A program made the position numbers and the translations under genes. Shown here one piece after another: positions 1-6,304 of a stretch of DNA of 7,884 nt. The DNA is from an uncultured Zetaproteobacteria bacterium (GTDB lineage Bacteria > Pseudomonadota > Zetaproteobacteria > Mariprofundales > Mariprofundaceae): positions 1 to 7,884 of the forward strand of contig CAJXNE010000098.1 in the NCBI GenBank assembly GCA_913056285.1, read 5' to 3'. Below the pieces are notes generated by a model. That model worked only from the letters and a program-made list of their open reading frames with translations, made no database searches and had not been told where the DNA came from. How positions within the stretch are numbered: position 1 is the first letter of the stretch; each line of letters begins with the position of its first letter.

Positions 1-8
1 CCAGTCAT
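1..8 (-). CDS. possible first codons of a further minus-strand gene (cut by window edge)
   Basis: On the minus strand an ATG lies at 8-6, followed by ACT and GG at the window edge. An AGGA sequence stands nine bases before the ATG, a weak but usable ribosome binding site. It would be the next gene after the CobT-like gene on the same strand. Only two full codons are visible, so nothing can be said about the product and the start itself is uncertain. Confidence 0.2.
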
Positions 9-133
9 GATATTCTATCCTGATTTGTAACGATTTATTTTACTGCTGAATTGTCCGGTGCCTGCGTTAGAACATGCTCATATAAATAGTAAGCTATGCT
101 TCTCCGCCTTGGGCTGGAACACATCCATGCGCG

Positions 134-1132
134 TTAACGCTGTGTGTCGATTCGGGTCAGTCCACGTTGCAGTGTTATCGCCGATTGCAATACCGGCAGC
201 ATAAGCGCGGCCACCTGGCCTTCGCCAATACTGCGTTTGAGTTTAACCAGCGGTTCCAGCCCCAGTTCTTCCAGCACTTCCTTGTGACCGGGATCATCGG
301 AAACATGGCTGGCCAGCATCCAGCCGGCAATGCGAACATCCCATGCAATGGCTGCCAGCGCAGAGGTAGCGGAAGCGATGCCATCGAGCAGAACCGGTAC
401 GCCCTTGTGAGCAGCGGCGCGGTAAAGTCCGGCCATCGCGGCCATTTCAAGACCGCCTAACTCTCTGAGGAGGTCGTGCGAGGGAGTGCCGGTGGCGCGA
501 GACTTGGCACGTTCCACTGCTATCAATTCATTGGCATAAGTTTCCGGATTACTACCCGGGCAGACATTTAAAGCCTCTTCCGGAGAAAGGCCGATAAGCT
601 CTGAAATGATTGCGGCGATGGAAATCCGATTGCCTGATGAAATAGAGCCGGCAATCAGTAAATTAGCACCTGCTGCAATACAGCGATTGGCCATTTCTTC
701 ACCAATACCGACGATTTCCCAATAATCCTCCTGACTCATGGCAGCTTCGGTAGTGATATCTGCCGTGCCTGTTGTGCGAACTTTGGCATGCTCGACGGCA
801 TCAATGTCTGCCAGGCTACCTGCCACGCCTACATCGACAATGTGTAAGCTGCTGTCTGCCTGCCGACACAGGCTTGCAATCACAGAATCATCGGCAGCAG
901 CATCGTGAATGCGTTGACTTGTGGCGATATCCTGATGACAGTCCATACCGATGCTGACGCCATGATCTGCGGCAAATAGAACAGTAGCCGCCTTGATTGA
1001 ATCCGGAACTTCCTTATCCTGGCGTTTGGCAAACCACAAGGCGGTACTCTCCAAACGGCTTATGCAGCCACTAGGTTTTAATAGAGCACTGTGATGATTC
1101 TGCTCCGGGTGGATGGACGGAATTTCGATCAT
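134..1132 (-). CDS. cobT: divergent CobT-family nicotinate-nucleotide--dimethylbenzimidazole phosphoribosyltransferase
   Basis: CobT transfers the phosphoribosyl group of nicotinate mononucleotide to a lower-ligand base (usually dimethylbenzimidazole), giving the alpha-ribazole phosphate used in nucleotide-loop assembly of cobamides; it is cytosolic. The 332-aa protein is slightly shorter than typical CobT (about 350). Family signatures: VLFAADHGVS at 51-60, VDVGVAG at 99-105, LRELGGLEMAAMAG at 222-235, VPVLLDG at 245-251, and the C-terminal DPGHKEVLEELGLEPL followed by GEG at 303-305, where Glu304 matches the catalytic glutamate. The usual phosphate-binding GEMGIGNT segment is changed to GSISSGNR (162-169), and the GGAAIN segment is also lost, so substrate or activity may differ. 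The ATG at 1132 is preferred over the TTG at 1135 because GAGGGGG (1144-1138) stands five bases before it. The gene follows aroB by 75 bp and has its own likely promoter. Family confidence is high; exact reaction less so. Confidence 0.85.
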   Translation of the reverse strand: MIEIPSIHPEQNHHSALLKPSGCISRLESTALWFAKRQDKEVPDSIKAATVLFAADHGVSIGMDCHQDIATSQRIHDAAADDSVIASLCRQADSSLHIVDVGVAGSLADIDAVEHAKVRTTGTADITTEAAMSQEDYWEIVGIGEEMANRCIAAGANLLIAGSISSGNRISIAAIISELIGLSPEEALNVCPGSNPETYANELIAVERAKSRATGTPSHDLLRELGGLEMAAMAGLYRAAAHKGVPVLLDGIASATSALAAIAWDVRIAGWMLASHVSDDPGHKEVLEELGLEPLVKLKRSIGEGQVAALMLPVLQSAITLQRGLTRIDTQR

Positions 1133-1176
1133 CAAAGCCCCCTCGTGCCGAGAAGCTGATATCTCGCGCTAATACT

Positions 1177-1205
1177 ATTATAGACCATTATTGCCAGGGT
1201 GAAAG
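1177..1205 (-). promoter_or_regulatory. sigma70-type promoter of the cobT-like gene
   Basis: Read on the minus strand there is a perfect TATAAT (1182-1177), 17 bases from CTTTCA (1205-1200, three of six matches to TTGACA). The predicted transcript would begin near 1170, about 38 bases before the cobT ATG. The -35 begins only three bases after the aroB stop codon, so the promoter fills the aroB-cobT gap and could make cobT independent of aroB read-through. Confidence 0.55.
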
Positions 1206-1207
1206 TG

Positions 1208-2314
1208 CTAATCATACGATTTAACCAAAGCCTTGATAGATGCCGGCTCAACATGTTCGGCCACGAAAGCATCACCGATTTGATGCAATAACACGTAGCG
1301 AATCCGGCTGCCGATATTCTTTTTATCATGCCCCATGGCATTTAACCATGCTTCGGCGCTGAATTGAGGAATAGTTGTCGGTAAACCGGCCTGTTCATAA
1401 CACCTGCATATTTGTGCCTCAATGCCGTTGGCCGCATATCCCAGTTGTTCGGATAAACGGGCTGCCATCAGTGTGCCCATCGCTACGGCTTCGCCATGCA
1501 GGAAGGTTGTATAACCGGTCATTGATTCGATGGCATGGCCAAAAGTGTGCCCCAGATTCAGCAGTGCGCGCATACCCTGTTCGGTTTCATCCGCCATCAC
1601 CACTTCAGCTTTATGGCGGCAGCAGGCATGAATCATGGTTGACAGTGCGGGGCCGTCCAGATGCAGTGCATCGTCAAGGTGCTGCTGCATCCAGTCGAAG
1701 AATGCAGCATCCCTGATTAAGCCGTATTTAATGGCTTCGCCAAGCCCGGCCCGGATTTGGCGCATATCCAGCGTATTCAGTACAAGCGGATCAATCCACA
1801 CCAGTTTGGGTTGATAAAAAGCGCCAATCATATTTTTGCCATGCGGATGATTGATGGCGGTTTTTCCGCCCACGCTGGAATCCACCTGCGCCAGCACAGT
1901 GGTCGGAATCTGAATAAACGGGATACCTTGCCGATAACAGGCTGCCGCAAAACCGGTCATATCGCCCACCACGCCGCCACCAAGCGCCAGCACTGGCTCA
2001 TTGCGCGATAAGCGCGCATCCATCAGCGCATCCATGATCAGGCTGAAACTGTTCATGGTTTTATAGCATTCACCATCATCGAGAATACATTCGGACACTT
2101 GCCAGCCAGCCAATTCCAAAGCGCTACGCACCTGTTCCATATACAGCGGCGCAATGGTTACATTGCTGATTACCATACAACGGCTGGGCGCATCAAACAG
2201 CGTAGACATGGTTTCTCCGAGTTTAGACAGGCAACCCGGCTCAATATGAATATCATAAGAACGCGAATCGAGATCAACGCGGTAAATCTGTGCTTGATTG
2301 GTCGTGTCAGACAT
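1208..2314 (-). CDS. aroB: 3-dehydroquinate synthase
   Basis: AroB converts 3-deoxy-D-arabino-heptulosonate 7-phosphate to 3-dehydroquinate, the second step of the shikimate pathway to aromatic amino acids and folate; it is cytosolic, NAD-dependent and needs a divalent metal. The protein is 368 aa, normal for the family. The NAD-binding GGGVVGDMTGF lies at 112-122, followed by IPTTVLAQVDSSVGGKTAIN (135-154) and HGKNMIGAFYQP (158-169). The metal ligands are expected to be Glu193 (GEAIKYG), His256 (GHTFGHAIE) and His273 (LHGEA), all present. The ATG at 2314 is preferred over an upstream GTG at 2338 because it puts the usual short N-terminus before the RVDLDSRSYDI strand; neither has a strong ribosome binding site. 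The gene appears intact. The common partner aroK is not directly upstream here; the upstream neighbour is the DarP-like gene, 148 bp away. Confidence 0.96.
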   Translation of the reverse strand: MSDTTNQAQIYRVDLDSRSYDIHIEPGCLSKLGETMSTLFDAPSRCMVISNVTIAPLYMEQVRSALELAGWQVSECILDDGECYKTMNSFSLIMDALMDARLSRNEPVLALGGGVVGDMTGFAAACYRQGIPFIQIPTTVLAQVDSSVGGKTAINHPHGKNMIGAFYQPKLVWIDPLVLNTLDMRQIRAGLGEAIKYGLIRDAAFFDWMQQHLDDALHLDGPALSTMIHACCRHKAEVVMADETEQGMRALLNLGHTFGHAIESMTGYTTFLHGEAVAMGTLMAARLSEQLGYAANGIEAQICRCYEQAGLPTTIPQFSAEAWLNAMGHDKKNIGSRIRYVLLHQIGDAFVAEHVEPASIKALVKSYD

Positions 2315-2462
2315 GCGCCAACTCTGACATTTTCGCACTCATCATAGAAGCCGGAAAAATTCATGCTGTGTTGTGAAAAAGTAATGTTCCATATTTATGA
2401 TGACTTCGTAAGAAGGCACCATCGTTGAGTAACATGAAACATACAACACGTTAGAGCGGATA

Positions 2463-2981
2463 TTATTGTGATATCACATCGCGAAGCAGGCGAAAAAGAC
2501 TGCGGGCTGATTTTGGCGCTTTGTTTTGCAGCAGTTCCTTGTTGGCATTGCGCACCAGTTGACGAATCTGGCCGGCATCGGCTTGCGGATATTCCGCCAT
2601 AAATTCGGTGATGGCCGTTTGACCTTCAGTAATGAGGCGATCACGCCAGCGTTCAGTGCGATGGAAATTTTTATCCAGTTCGTCTTTTCTGCTACCGAGT
2701 TCGGCACACGTTTGCTGTAACGATTCGGTATTGATCTGGCGCAGCATTTTACAGATGAGTTTGAATTGTCGTTTCTCAGCACCATGCTTCATGGATTGAA
2801 CATCCATCAATGCCTGAAATAAGTGGTGCGGAATATCCATTTTTCCCAGTGCAATCGCATCGAGCGAGGCCAGTTGTTTGCCCAGTGCCAGCAGCGCCTG
2901 AATTTCACGCTTCTGCTGGCTCTTGTTCAGCCGTTCGACGTTTTCGAATTTTTCATAATCCTCATCATGGGTGTCATACAT
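2463..2981 (-). CDS. darP: DarP/YjgA-family ribosome biogenesis factor (UPF0307)
   Basis: Proteins of this family bind the large ribosomal subunit precursor and help 50S maturation in E. coli; they are small and cytosolic. This one is 172 aa against about 183 in E. coli. After a short acidic N-terminus come LNKSQQKREIQALLALGKQLASL (19-41), the KRQFKLICKMLRQ block (75-87), ERWRDRLITEG (110-120) and the hallmark C-terminus IRQLVRNANKEL followed by KAPKSARSLFRLLRDV. Order and spacing match the E. coli protein closely from memory. The start ATG at 2981 has no clear Shine-Dalgarno sequence, but the reading frame gives a full-length protein. It lies between uspA and aroB on the same strand with gaps of 70 and 148 bp, so an operon is possible but not required. 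Confidence 0.93.
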   Translation of the reverse strand: MYDTHDEDYEKFENVERLNKSQQKREIQALLALGKQLASLDAIALGKMDIPHHLFQALMDVQSMKHGAEKRQFKLICKMLRQINTESLQQTCAELGSRKDELDKNFHRTERWRDRLITEGQTAITEFMAEYPQADAGQIRQLVRNANKELLQNKAPKSARSLFRLLRDVISQ

Positions 2982-3051
2982 GGCGCGAAGTGTAGCGGGG
3001 CATATTGGAGCTGTCTTTTACAGAATAATCCGGCCCGGATATGTGCGTAGC

Positions 3052-3525
3052 TTATTTGTCATCGCTGACATCACTGAATAGACCATGTGGCATGGCGACA
3101 AGTACAGAGCAGTTTGCATGGCGTACTACACGCTCTGCAGTCGAACCAATCAGAAGATGCTCCAGCCCGCCCTGGTGACCGTGACGTCCAATCAAAATCA
3201 GGTCGGCTGGCAGTGATTCTGCAAACTTGCAGATGGTTCGTGCAGGTTCGCCACTGGATTCTTCCAGGTGCATGACAAGGGGAAACCCGGCCTCTGTCGC
3301 TTGTTCTTTCAATCGCCTGTTTGCACCCTTGAGCATCGCTTCATTGATCTCATTGACAGGTGCGACAGGGATCATGTCCGTTTCGAAGTAGACGGCAGCC
3401 TCTATCACATGCAACAGGTGAACCTCGGCATGCTGCAAGGCCGCCAGTGCGCCTGCGCGACGTAACGCTTCACTGGATTGCTCGGAGAAGTCTGTCGGTA
3501 CCAGAATTTTACCATGTTTGATCAT
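3052..3525 (-). CDS. universal stress protein, UspA family
   Basis: This is a single-domain Usp protein of 157 aa, a cytosolic nucleotide-binding fold produced under stress or growth arrest in many bacteria; the specific role is unknown. The N-terminal strand ILVPTDFS with the conserved Asp at 12, the HLLHVIE strand near 36-42, and the C-terminal ATP-binding region LILIGRHG...GSTAERVVRHANCSVLVA are clear. The family motif is G-x2-G-x9-G-(S/T); here there are ten residues between the second and third glycines because of a GG pair (GRHGHQGGLEHLLIGS), a one-residue expansion. A strong GGAGG (3535-3531) lies five bases before the ATG at 3525. It is the last ordinary chromosomal gene before the mobile region, and its 5' side faces the gene-free stretch with the large inverted repeat. 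Confidence 0.93.
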   Translation of the reverse strand: MIKHGKILVPTDFSEQSSEALRRAGALAALQHAEVHLLHVIEAAVYFETDMIPVAPVNEINEAMLKGANRRLKEQATEAGFPLVMHLEESSGEPARTICKFAESLPADLILIGRHGHQGGLEHLLIGSTAERVVRHANCSVLVAMPHGLFSDVSDDK

Positions 3526-3555
3526 GAGAACCTCCGTTGCTGTCTTGGTAACCCT

Positions 3556-3586
3556 AGTCTAGCAGATCAGAGGTGATTTGTGTAAA
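3556..3586 (-). promoter_or_regulatory. possible promoter of the universal stress protein gene
   Basis: On the minus strand TTTACA (3586-3581, five of six matches to the -35 consensus) is followed after 19 bases by TAGACT (3561-3556, four of six). The spacing is longer than ideal, so this is tentative. The large inverted repeat stops four bases before the -35 box, which could place a regulator or insulator next to the promoter. Confidence 0.25.
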
Positions 3587-3590
3587 AATC

Positions 3591-3631
3591 TTGAGTAACA
3601 AAATGACGGATTCTATCATTTTGTTACTCAA
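3591..3631. repeat. perfect 16-bp inverted repeat with 9-nt loop
   Basis: TTGAGTAACAAAATGA (3591-3606) and its exact reverse complement (3616-3631) flank CGGATTCTA. The arms are AT-rich, unlike a normal intrinsic terminator stem, although on the minus strand the hairpin is followed by GATTTTTAC. It could be a terminator protecting uspA, a regulator site, or a recombinase recognition or attachment site: the 41-bp dyad is close in size to serine-recombinase att sites. The sequence does not decide between these. Confidence 0.8.
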
Positions 3632-3856
3632 TCGTTGGGTAGTTGTAACGCGACTTGAGTCGTTATTCAGCTCAAGCAACACATCATGTTATCAATTCGT
3701 ACAAAGGCAGGAACAACCGGCCTGGGTGGATACTCCGAATCAAGAATGCAGGAAAGTGATTTGGATGATCTCCAGATCGCATGGTGAGCGCCACGGATGG
3801 CTCGAATTACAAAAAAATCAGGATAGATGTTTGGACGGCTGCAAGCCGCCCGCAGG

Positions 3857-3884
3857 GTGACACCAATTATAGTAATAGCACAAT
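3857..3884 (+). promoter_or_regulatory. possible promoter of the serine recombinase gene
   Basis: GTGACA (3857-3862, five of six -35 matches) is followed after 16 bases by CACAAT (3879-3884, four of six). Transcription would begin near 3891, leaving a leader of about 25 bases that contains the GGAGG ribosome binding site. Plausible by position, moderate by sequence. Confidence 0.35.
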
Positions 3885-3905
3885 AGTCCGATAAATAATG
3901 TCATC

Positions 3906-3910
3906 GGAGG
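3906..3910 (+). promoter_or_regulatory. ribosome binding site that decides the recombinase start
   Basis: A perfect GGAGG stands five bases before the ATG at 3916. The longer in-frame ATG at 3898 lies upstream of this site and has no comparable signal, so 3916 is the better start. Confidence 0.8.
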
Positions 3911-3915
3911 CTATT

Positions 3916-5682
3916 ATGCAGAAAAAAGCATATTCGTACATTCGTTTTTCCACACCAGAACAGATCAAGGGCGATTCCCTTCGCCGTCAACTTGAAGGTT
4001 CTCGGCAGTGGGCTGACGAGAATGGTTATGATCTGGACACTTCATATCGCGACCTTGGTGTCAGTGGTTACAAAGGTGCCAATCGTACCGAAGGATCATT
4101 GAAGAATTTTATCGACCTGATTCATCAGGGTCATATTGATACAGGCTCCGTGCTGATTCTGGAATCACTGGATCGCCTCTCCCGTGAAGAGCTGACCAAA
4201 TCTCTGAACCTGTTTATCAGTATCCTCTCTTCTGGCATCAAAATCGTAACATTGGCTGACCGTCAGGAATATACGGCTGATTCCATAAATAATATCGGAA
4301 ATCTTGTGATTTCATTGGTGTCTATGGCTCGTGCCCATGAAGAGAGTCAGATGAAATCAATCCGTGCGCGCGCATGTTGGAAAGCAAAAGTAGCCAATGC
4401 CCATAATAAAAAGCTTTCCCGCTTCTGTCCAAACTGGCTTAAGTACAATGACGAGACAGAATCTTTTGATATCATCGAGGAACGTGCAGAGCTGATCCGC
4501 GATATTTTCCGTAAAACCATCGCAGGGATGGGGCAAGGTCGTCTTGCTAAAGAGCTTAACGAGAGAAATGTGCCATCATGGGGCAGAGCCAATGGCTGGC
4601 ATGAGTCCTATCTTCAGAAGCTTTACCAGAACAGGGCATTACTTGGTGAGTTTCAACCATACACACACAATAATGGTATTCGCACACCACTGGGCGAAGT
4701 TATTCAGGATTATTATCCGGCTGTGCTTGAAAGTGATGTGTTCCATGCTGCACAAACGGCAAGAAAACAGCGCACACAAACTCGTGGACGGCGAGGGACG
4801 AAGTTTTCAAACATCTTACAAGGCATGTGTTACTGCACCCACTGCGGTGGGACAATGCGTTACTTGAATAATACCTACAAAGGTAGGGAGTATCTTTATC
4901 TGACTTGTAGCCATGCAAAGCGAAAATTGGGATGCACTCACAGCAAGTATTACCCTTATCAACAAATAGAGGCGCTCGTACTATATACTGTGGCCGAGCA
5001 GGTGGACTGGTTTTCAGTCGTGGCAGGAATAAAAACCAATCTGGCTGAGATGAAGCGAAAGCAGGCATCTCTATTGTCTCAACTGGACGATTCAGAGAGC
5101 CGTGCAAGCCGTTACGCTGGATTGTTCGAGGTAGCCAGTGGTGATGCTATTAAACTCGCTCAGAATCGTTATTTGAAGGTTCTGGATGAACAAGCTGAAA
5201 TCAGGAATGAGCTCAAAGCCATCGAAGGTAAGATTGCCGAACACACCAAGCCGGATGCCAATGAAATTCATGCAAAAATCGAACATGCAATTGAAAGGTT
5301 ACGAAAAGAGGAAGACCCGCATGAGCTGTTTGAATTGAGAGCAACGATCAATGCTGCCTTACGTGGTTCGGTGAAACTGATTTTTGGTGGCCATCAGGAC
5401 AATGAATTCTCAGTTCATTATTCAATCAATAACGGGAAAGAAAAAGTAATGGTTGATGGTGATAGGGCGATGAAAATCATGGGTGGCTTTGCGATCGGAC
5501 ACGAAAAGCTTCAAATGATGAATCTCAATGAGGATCGGCTGGAACTTGAGCGGCAGAAAAAAGGTATTCAGCCGAAGATTATTAGTCTCAAGGATTTCTA
5601 TGCACAAGATGTGAAAACAATTATAGATAGCATGCCAAAACCCTTCAGGTTTGAACGAACCGTTTGTAAGGAATTGCTTTAA
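3916..5682 (+). CDS. large serine recombinase (site-specific integrase/excisionase of the element)
   Basis: Large serine recombinases cut both DNA strands at attachment sites through a serine-DNA link and rejoin them, integrating or excising mobile elements. From ATG 3916 the protein is 588 aa. The N-terminal resolvase domain (about 1-155) has YIRFSTPEQ with the nucleophile Ser12 and Arg10, RDLGVSGYKG (45-54), and SLDRLSRE (84-91) with the conserved DRL..R residues. The recombinase domain covers about 165-285. A zinc-ribbon domain (about 290-345) has Cys307-x2-Cys310 paired with Cys331 and Cys340. A coiled coil follows at about 372-445. All catalytic residues seen are intact, so it is probably active. 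It is followed convergently by the small TraD-like gene and then the relaxase, which fits an integrative mobilizable element. A phage or cassette-type recombinase is the alternative, less likely beside mobilization genes. Confidence 0.94.
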   Translation: MQKKAYSYIRFSTPEQIKGDSLRRQLEGSRQWADENGYDLDTSYRDLGVSGYKGANRTEGSLKNFIDLIHQGHIDTGSVLILESLDRLSREELTKSLNLFISILSSGIKIVTLADRQEYTADSINNIGNLVISLVSMARAHEESQMKSIRARACWKAKVANAHNKKLSRFCPNWLKYNDETESFDIIEERAELIRDIFRKTIAGMGQGRLAKELNERNVPSWGRANGWHESYLQKLYQNRALLGEFQPYTHNNGIRTPLGEVIQDYYPAVLESDVFHAAQTARKQRTQTRGRRGTKFSNILQGMCYCTHCGGTMRYLNNTYKGREYLYLTCSHAKRKLGCTHSKYYPYQQIEALVLYTVAEQVDWFSVVAGIKTNLAEMKRKQASLLSQLDDSESRASRYAGLFEVASGDAIKLAQNRYLKVLDEQAEIRNELKAIEGKIAEHTKPDANEIHAKIEHAIERLRKEEDPHELFELRATINAALRGSVKLIFGGHQDNEFSVHYSINNGKEKVMVDGDRAMKIMGGFAIGHEKLQMMNLNEDRLELERQKKGIQPKIISLKDFYAQDVKTIIDSMPKPFRFERTVCKELL

Positions 5683-5817
5683 CAATCACCCTTGCCAGCA
5701 AGTTTAAAGAAAGTGCCAGTAACTATTTTTAGGTCATATCCGAATGCTCAATTTTTGTTGAAAATAAGGTTTCCACACTTGCCGGAAATTCACATATTCA
5801 TGTGTCAGAAAAAGTTT
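5683..5817. other. convergent intergenic region between recombinase and traD-like gene
   Basis: These 135 AT-rich bases separate two genes that face each other. A short CACAT-ATTC-ATGTG hairpin (5791-5804) is present, followed by TCAGAAAAAGTTTTT. It could serve as a weak terminator for either side, but the stem is only five pairs and the T-run is not directly attached. No gene is seen. Confidence 0.3.
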
Positions 5818-6087
5818 TTACTGATCCGACCATGATTCAAATAAGGGTTCAAAAACCTTCTGATCTCGTTCACTAAAGCTGGACACCATCTCCTTAACTC
5901 TACCTTGCGATTTAGGGGTGTTGGATGCACGCTTAAGTACATAGCTACCCAGCAATATTTTCATTCTTGTCTCTTGTTTGCGTTTATCATTTCTGATGAT
6001 GTTTTTGATGTTCTGCTTTCTTGCCATGAGCCTTTTTTCAGTTTGTTCAATTTTCTCTAGCTGTAGTTCTCTTTTGGTCTTGTTCAT
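5818..6087 (-). CDS. small TraD/MobC-like mobilization accessory protein
   Basis: A protein of 89 aa, very basic in its first half (MNKTKREL...RLMARKQNIKNIIRNDKRKQ) and probably helical. The segment RKQETRMKILLGSYVLKRA (37-55) resembles the core of the short TraD proteins of Agrobacterium-type and mobilizable plasmids, which lie divergent from MobQ relaxase genes and are thought to aid oriT processing. The C-terminal part has no motif I know. A strong AGGAGG lies five bases before the ATG at 6087. Position supports the call: the gene faces away from the relaxase across a candidate oriT, the same layout as traCD-oriT-traA of Ti plasmids. It is not the large TraD coupling ATPase. A DNA-binding role at oriT is inference from charge and context. 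Confidence 0.6.
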   Translation of the reverse strand: MNKTKRELQLEKIEQTEKRLMARKQNIKNIIRNDKRKQETRMKILLGSYVLKRASNTPKSQGRVKEMVSSFSERDQKVFEPLFESWSDQ

Positions 6088-6092
6088 AGATG

Positions 6093-6098
6093 CCTCCT
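6093..6098 (-). promoter_or_regulatory. ribosome binding site of the traD-like gene
   Basis: AGGAGG on the minus strand, five bases before the ATG at 6087; it supports this small gene being translated. Confidence 0.75.
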
Positions 6099-6139
6099 AA
6101 AATAGGGGCAAGACGCTATCAGCCGCCTATCTGATTTCT

Positions 6140-6149
6140 AAACCGGTTT
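6140..6149. repeat. AAACCGGTTT palindrome between the divergent mobilization genes
   Basis: A perfect 10-bp palindrome that overlaps the first bases of the -35 box of the predicted relaxase promoter. Such a position suits a repressor operator controlling mobilization genes, perhaps acting on both divergent genes, but no regulator is identified. Confidence 0.35.
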
Positions 6150-6176
6150 GGTTGCAATATTGAAATCTGGTAAAAT
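6148..6176 (+). promoter_or_regulatory. probable promoter of the relaxase transcript
   Basis: TTGGTT (6148-6153) and TAAAAT (6171-6176, five of six matches to TATAAT) are separated by exactly 17 bases. Transcription would begin near 6183, upstream of the candidate oriT, so the mRNA leader would carry the oriT inverted repeat. Confidence 0.5.
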
Positions 6177-6183
6177 AATAAGA

Positions 6184-6303
6184 ATGAAACAGGTTGAAGC
6201 CATAGAAAACACCCTCGGAGAGCGCACTTATACATCACTGCGTGATGGTGCGGCCTACGGCGTTAAAATCAGAACCACAGTCAAATTCAAAGGCACATGC
6301 TGA
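6184..6303 (+). CDS. possible 39-aa leader reading frame, ends one base before the relaxase ATG
   Basis: The frame begins MKQVEAIENTLGERTYTSL and ends at a TGA (6301-6303), one base before the preferred relaxase start at 6305, an arrangement that allows translational coupling. There is no Shine-Dalgarno sequence; its ATG would lie at the very 5' end of the predicted transcript. It also runs across the candidate oriT, which constrains the sequence for another reason, so it may be fortuitous. No family recognised. Confidence 0.25.
   Translation: MKQVEAIENTLGERTYTSLRDGAAYGVKIRTTVKFKGTC
6219..6247 (-). other. oriT: candidate origin of transfer (oriT) of RSF1010/Ti type
   Basis: Read on the minus strand, CATCAC (6247-6242) and GTGATG (6238-6233) form a perfect 6-bp inverted repeat with a 3-nt loop; two bases later comes TAAGTGCGCTCT (6230-6219). 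From memory the nick consensus of RSF1010/Ti-like oriTs is about TAAGTGCGCCCT, so 11 of 12 positions agree. The hairpin-then-nick order is that of IncQ-type oriTs bound by MobQ relaxases. It lies between the divergent traD-like and relaxase genes, just upstream of the relaxase start. The nick is expected in the GCGCTCT part, which would lead the traD-like gene into the recipient first and the relaxase gene last. Confidence 0.72.
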
Positions 6304-6304
6304 A

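Larger units (their letters stand above)
3526..3915. other. 390-bp gene-free stretch between uspA and the recombinase, probable element junction zone
   Basis: No convincing gene is present. It holds the uspA ribosome binding site, a perfect 16-bp inverted repeat, a 6-bp repeat CTTGAG/CTCAAG (3654-3659, 3671-3676), and a short CGGCT-GCA-AGCCG hairpin (3836-3848). Two overlapping short plus-strand frames, 3686-3787 (33 aa) and 3781 to about 3894 (begins MVSATDGSNYKKIRIDV), have protein-like composition and might be a decayed gene remnant, but neither has a recognisable ribosome binding site or family match. If the recombinase gene lies near one end of the element, its attachment site should be here. 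Confidence 0.45.

Noticed and set aside
131..140. GCGTTAACGC palindrome at the cobT stop codon
   Set aside because: Short, with no adjacent T-run or promoter; no function can be supported.
1375..1716. Plus-strand frame opposite aroB, and other frames lying antisense to or out of frame within the named genes
   Set aside because: Each is covered by a strongly supported gene on the other strand or in another frame and has composition typical of a shadow frame.
2425..2434. TTGAGTAACA, matching the first ten bases of the inverted-repeat arm at 3591
   Set aside because: The match does not extend and there is no second arm at this place; probably chance.
3028..3040. ATCCGG-C-CCGGAT dyad just after uspA, considered as a terminator
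   Set aside because: The loop would be too small without melting the stem centre, and no T-run follows on the minus strand.
3573..3860. A 95-aa plus-strand frame in the gene-free stretch
   Set aside because: It begins at a GTG without a ribosome binding site, runs through the large inverted repeat, and has no recognisable motif.
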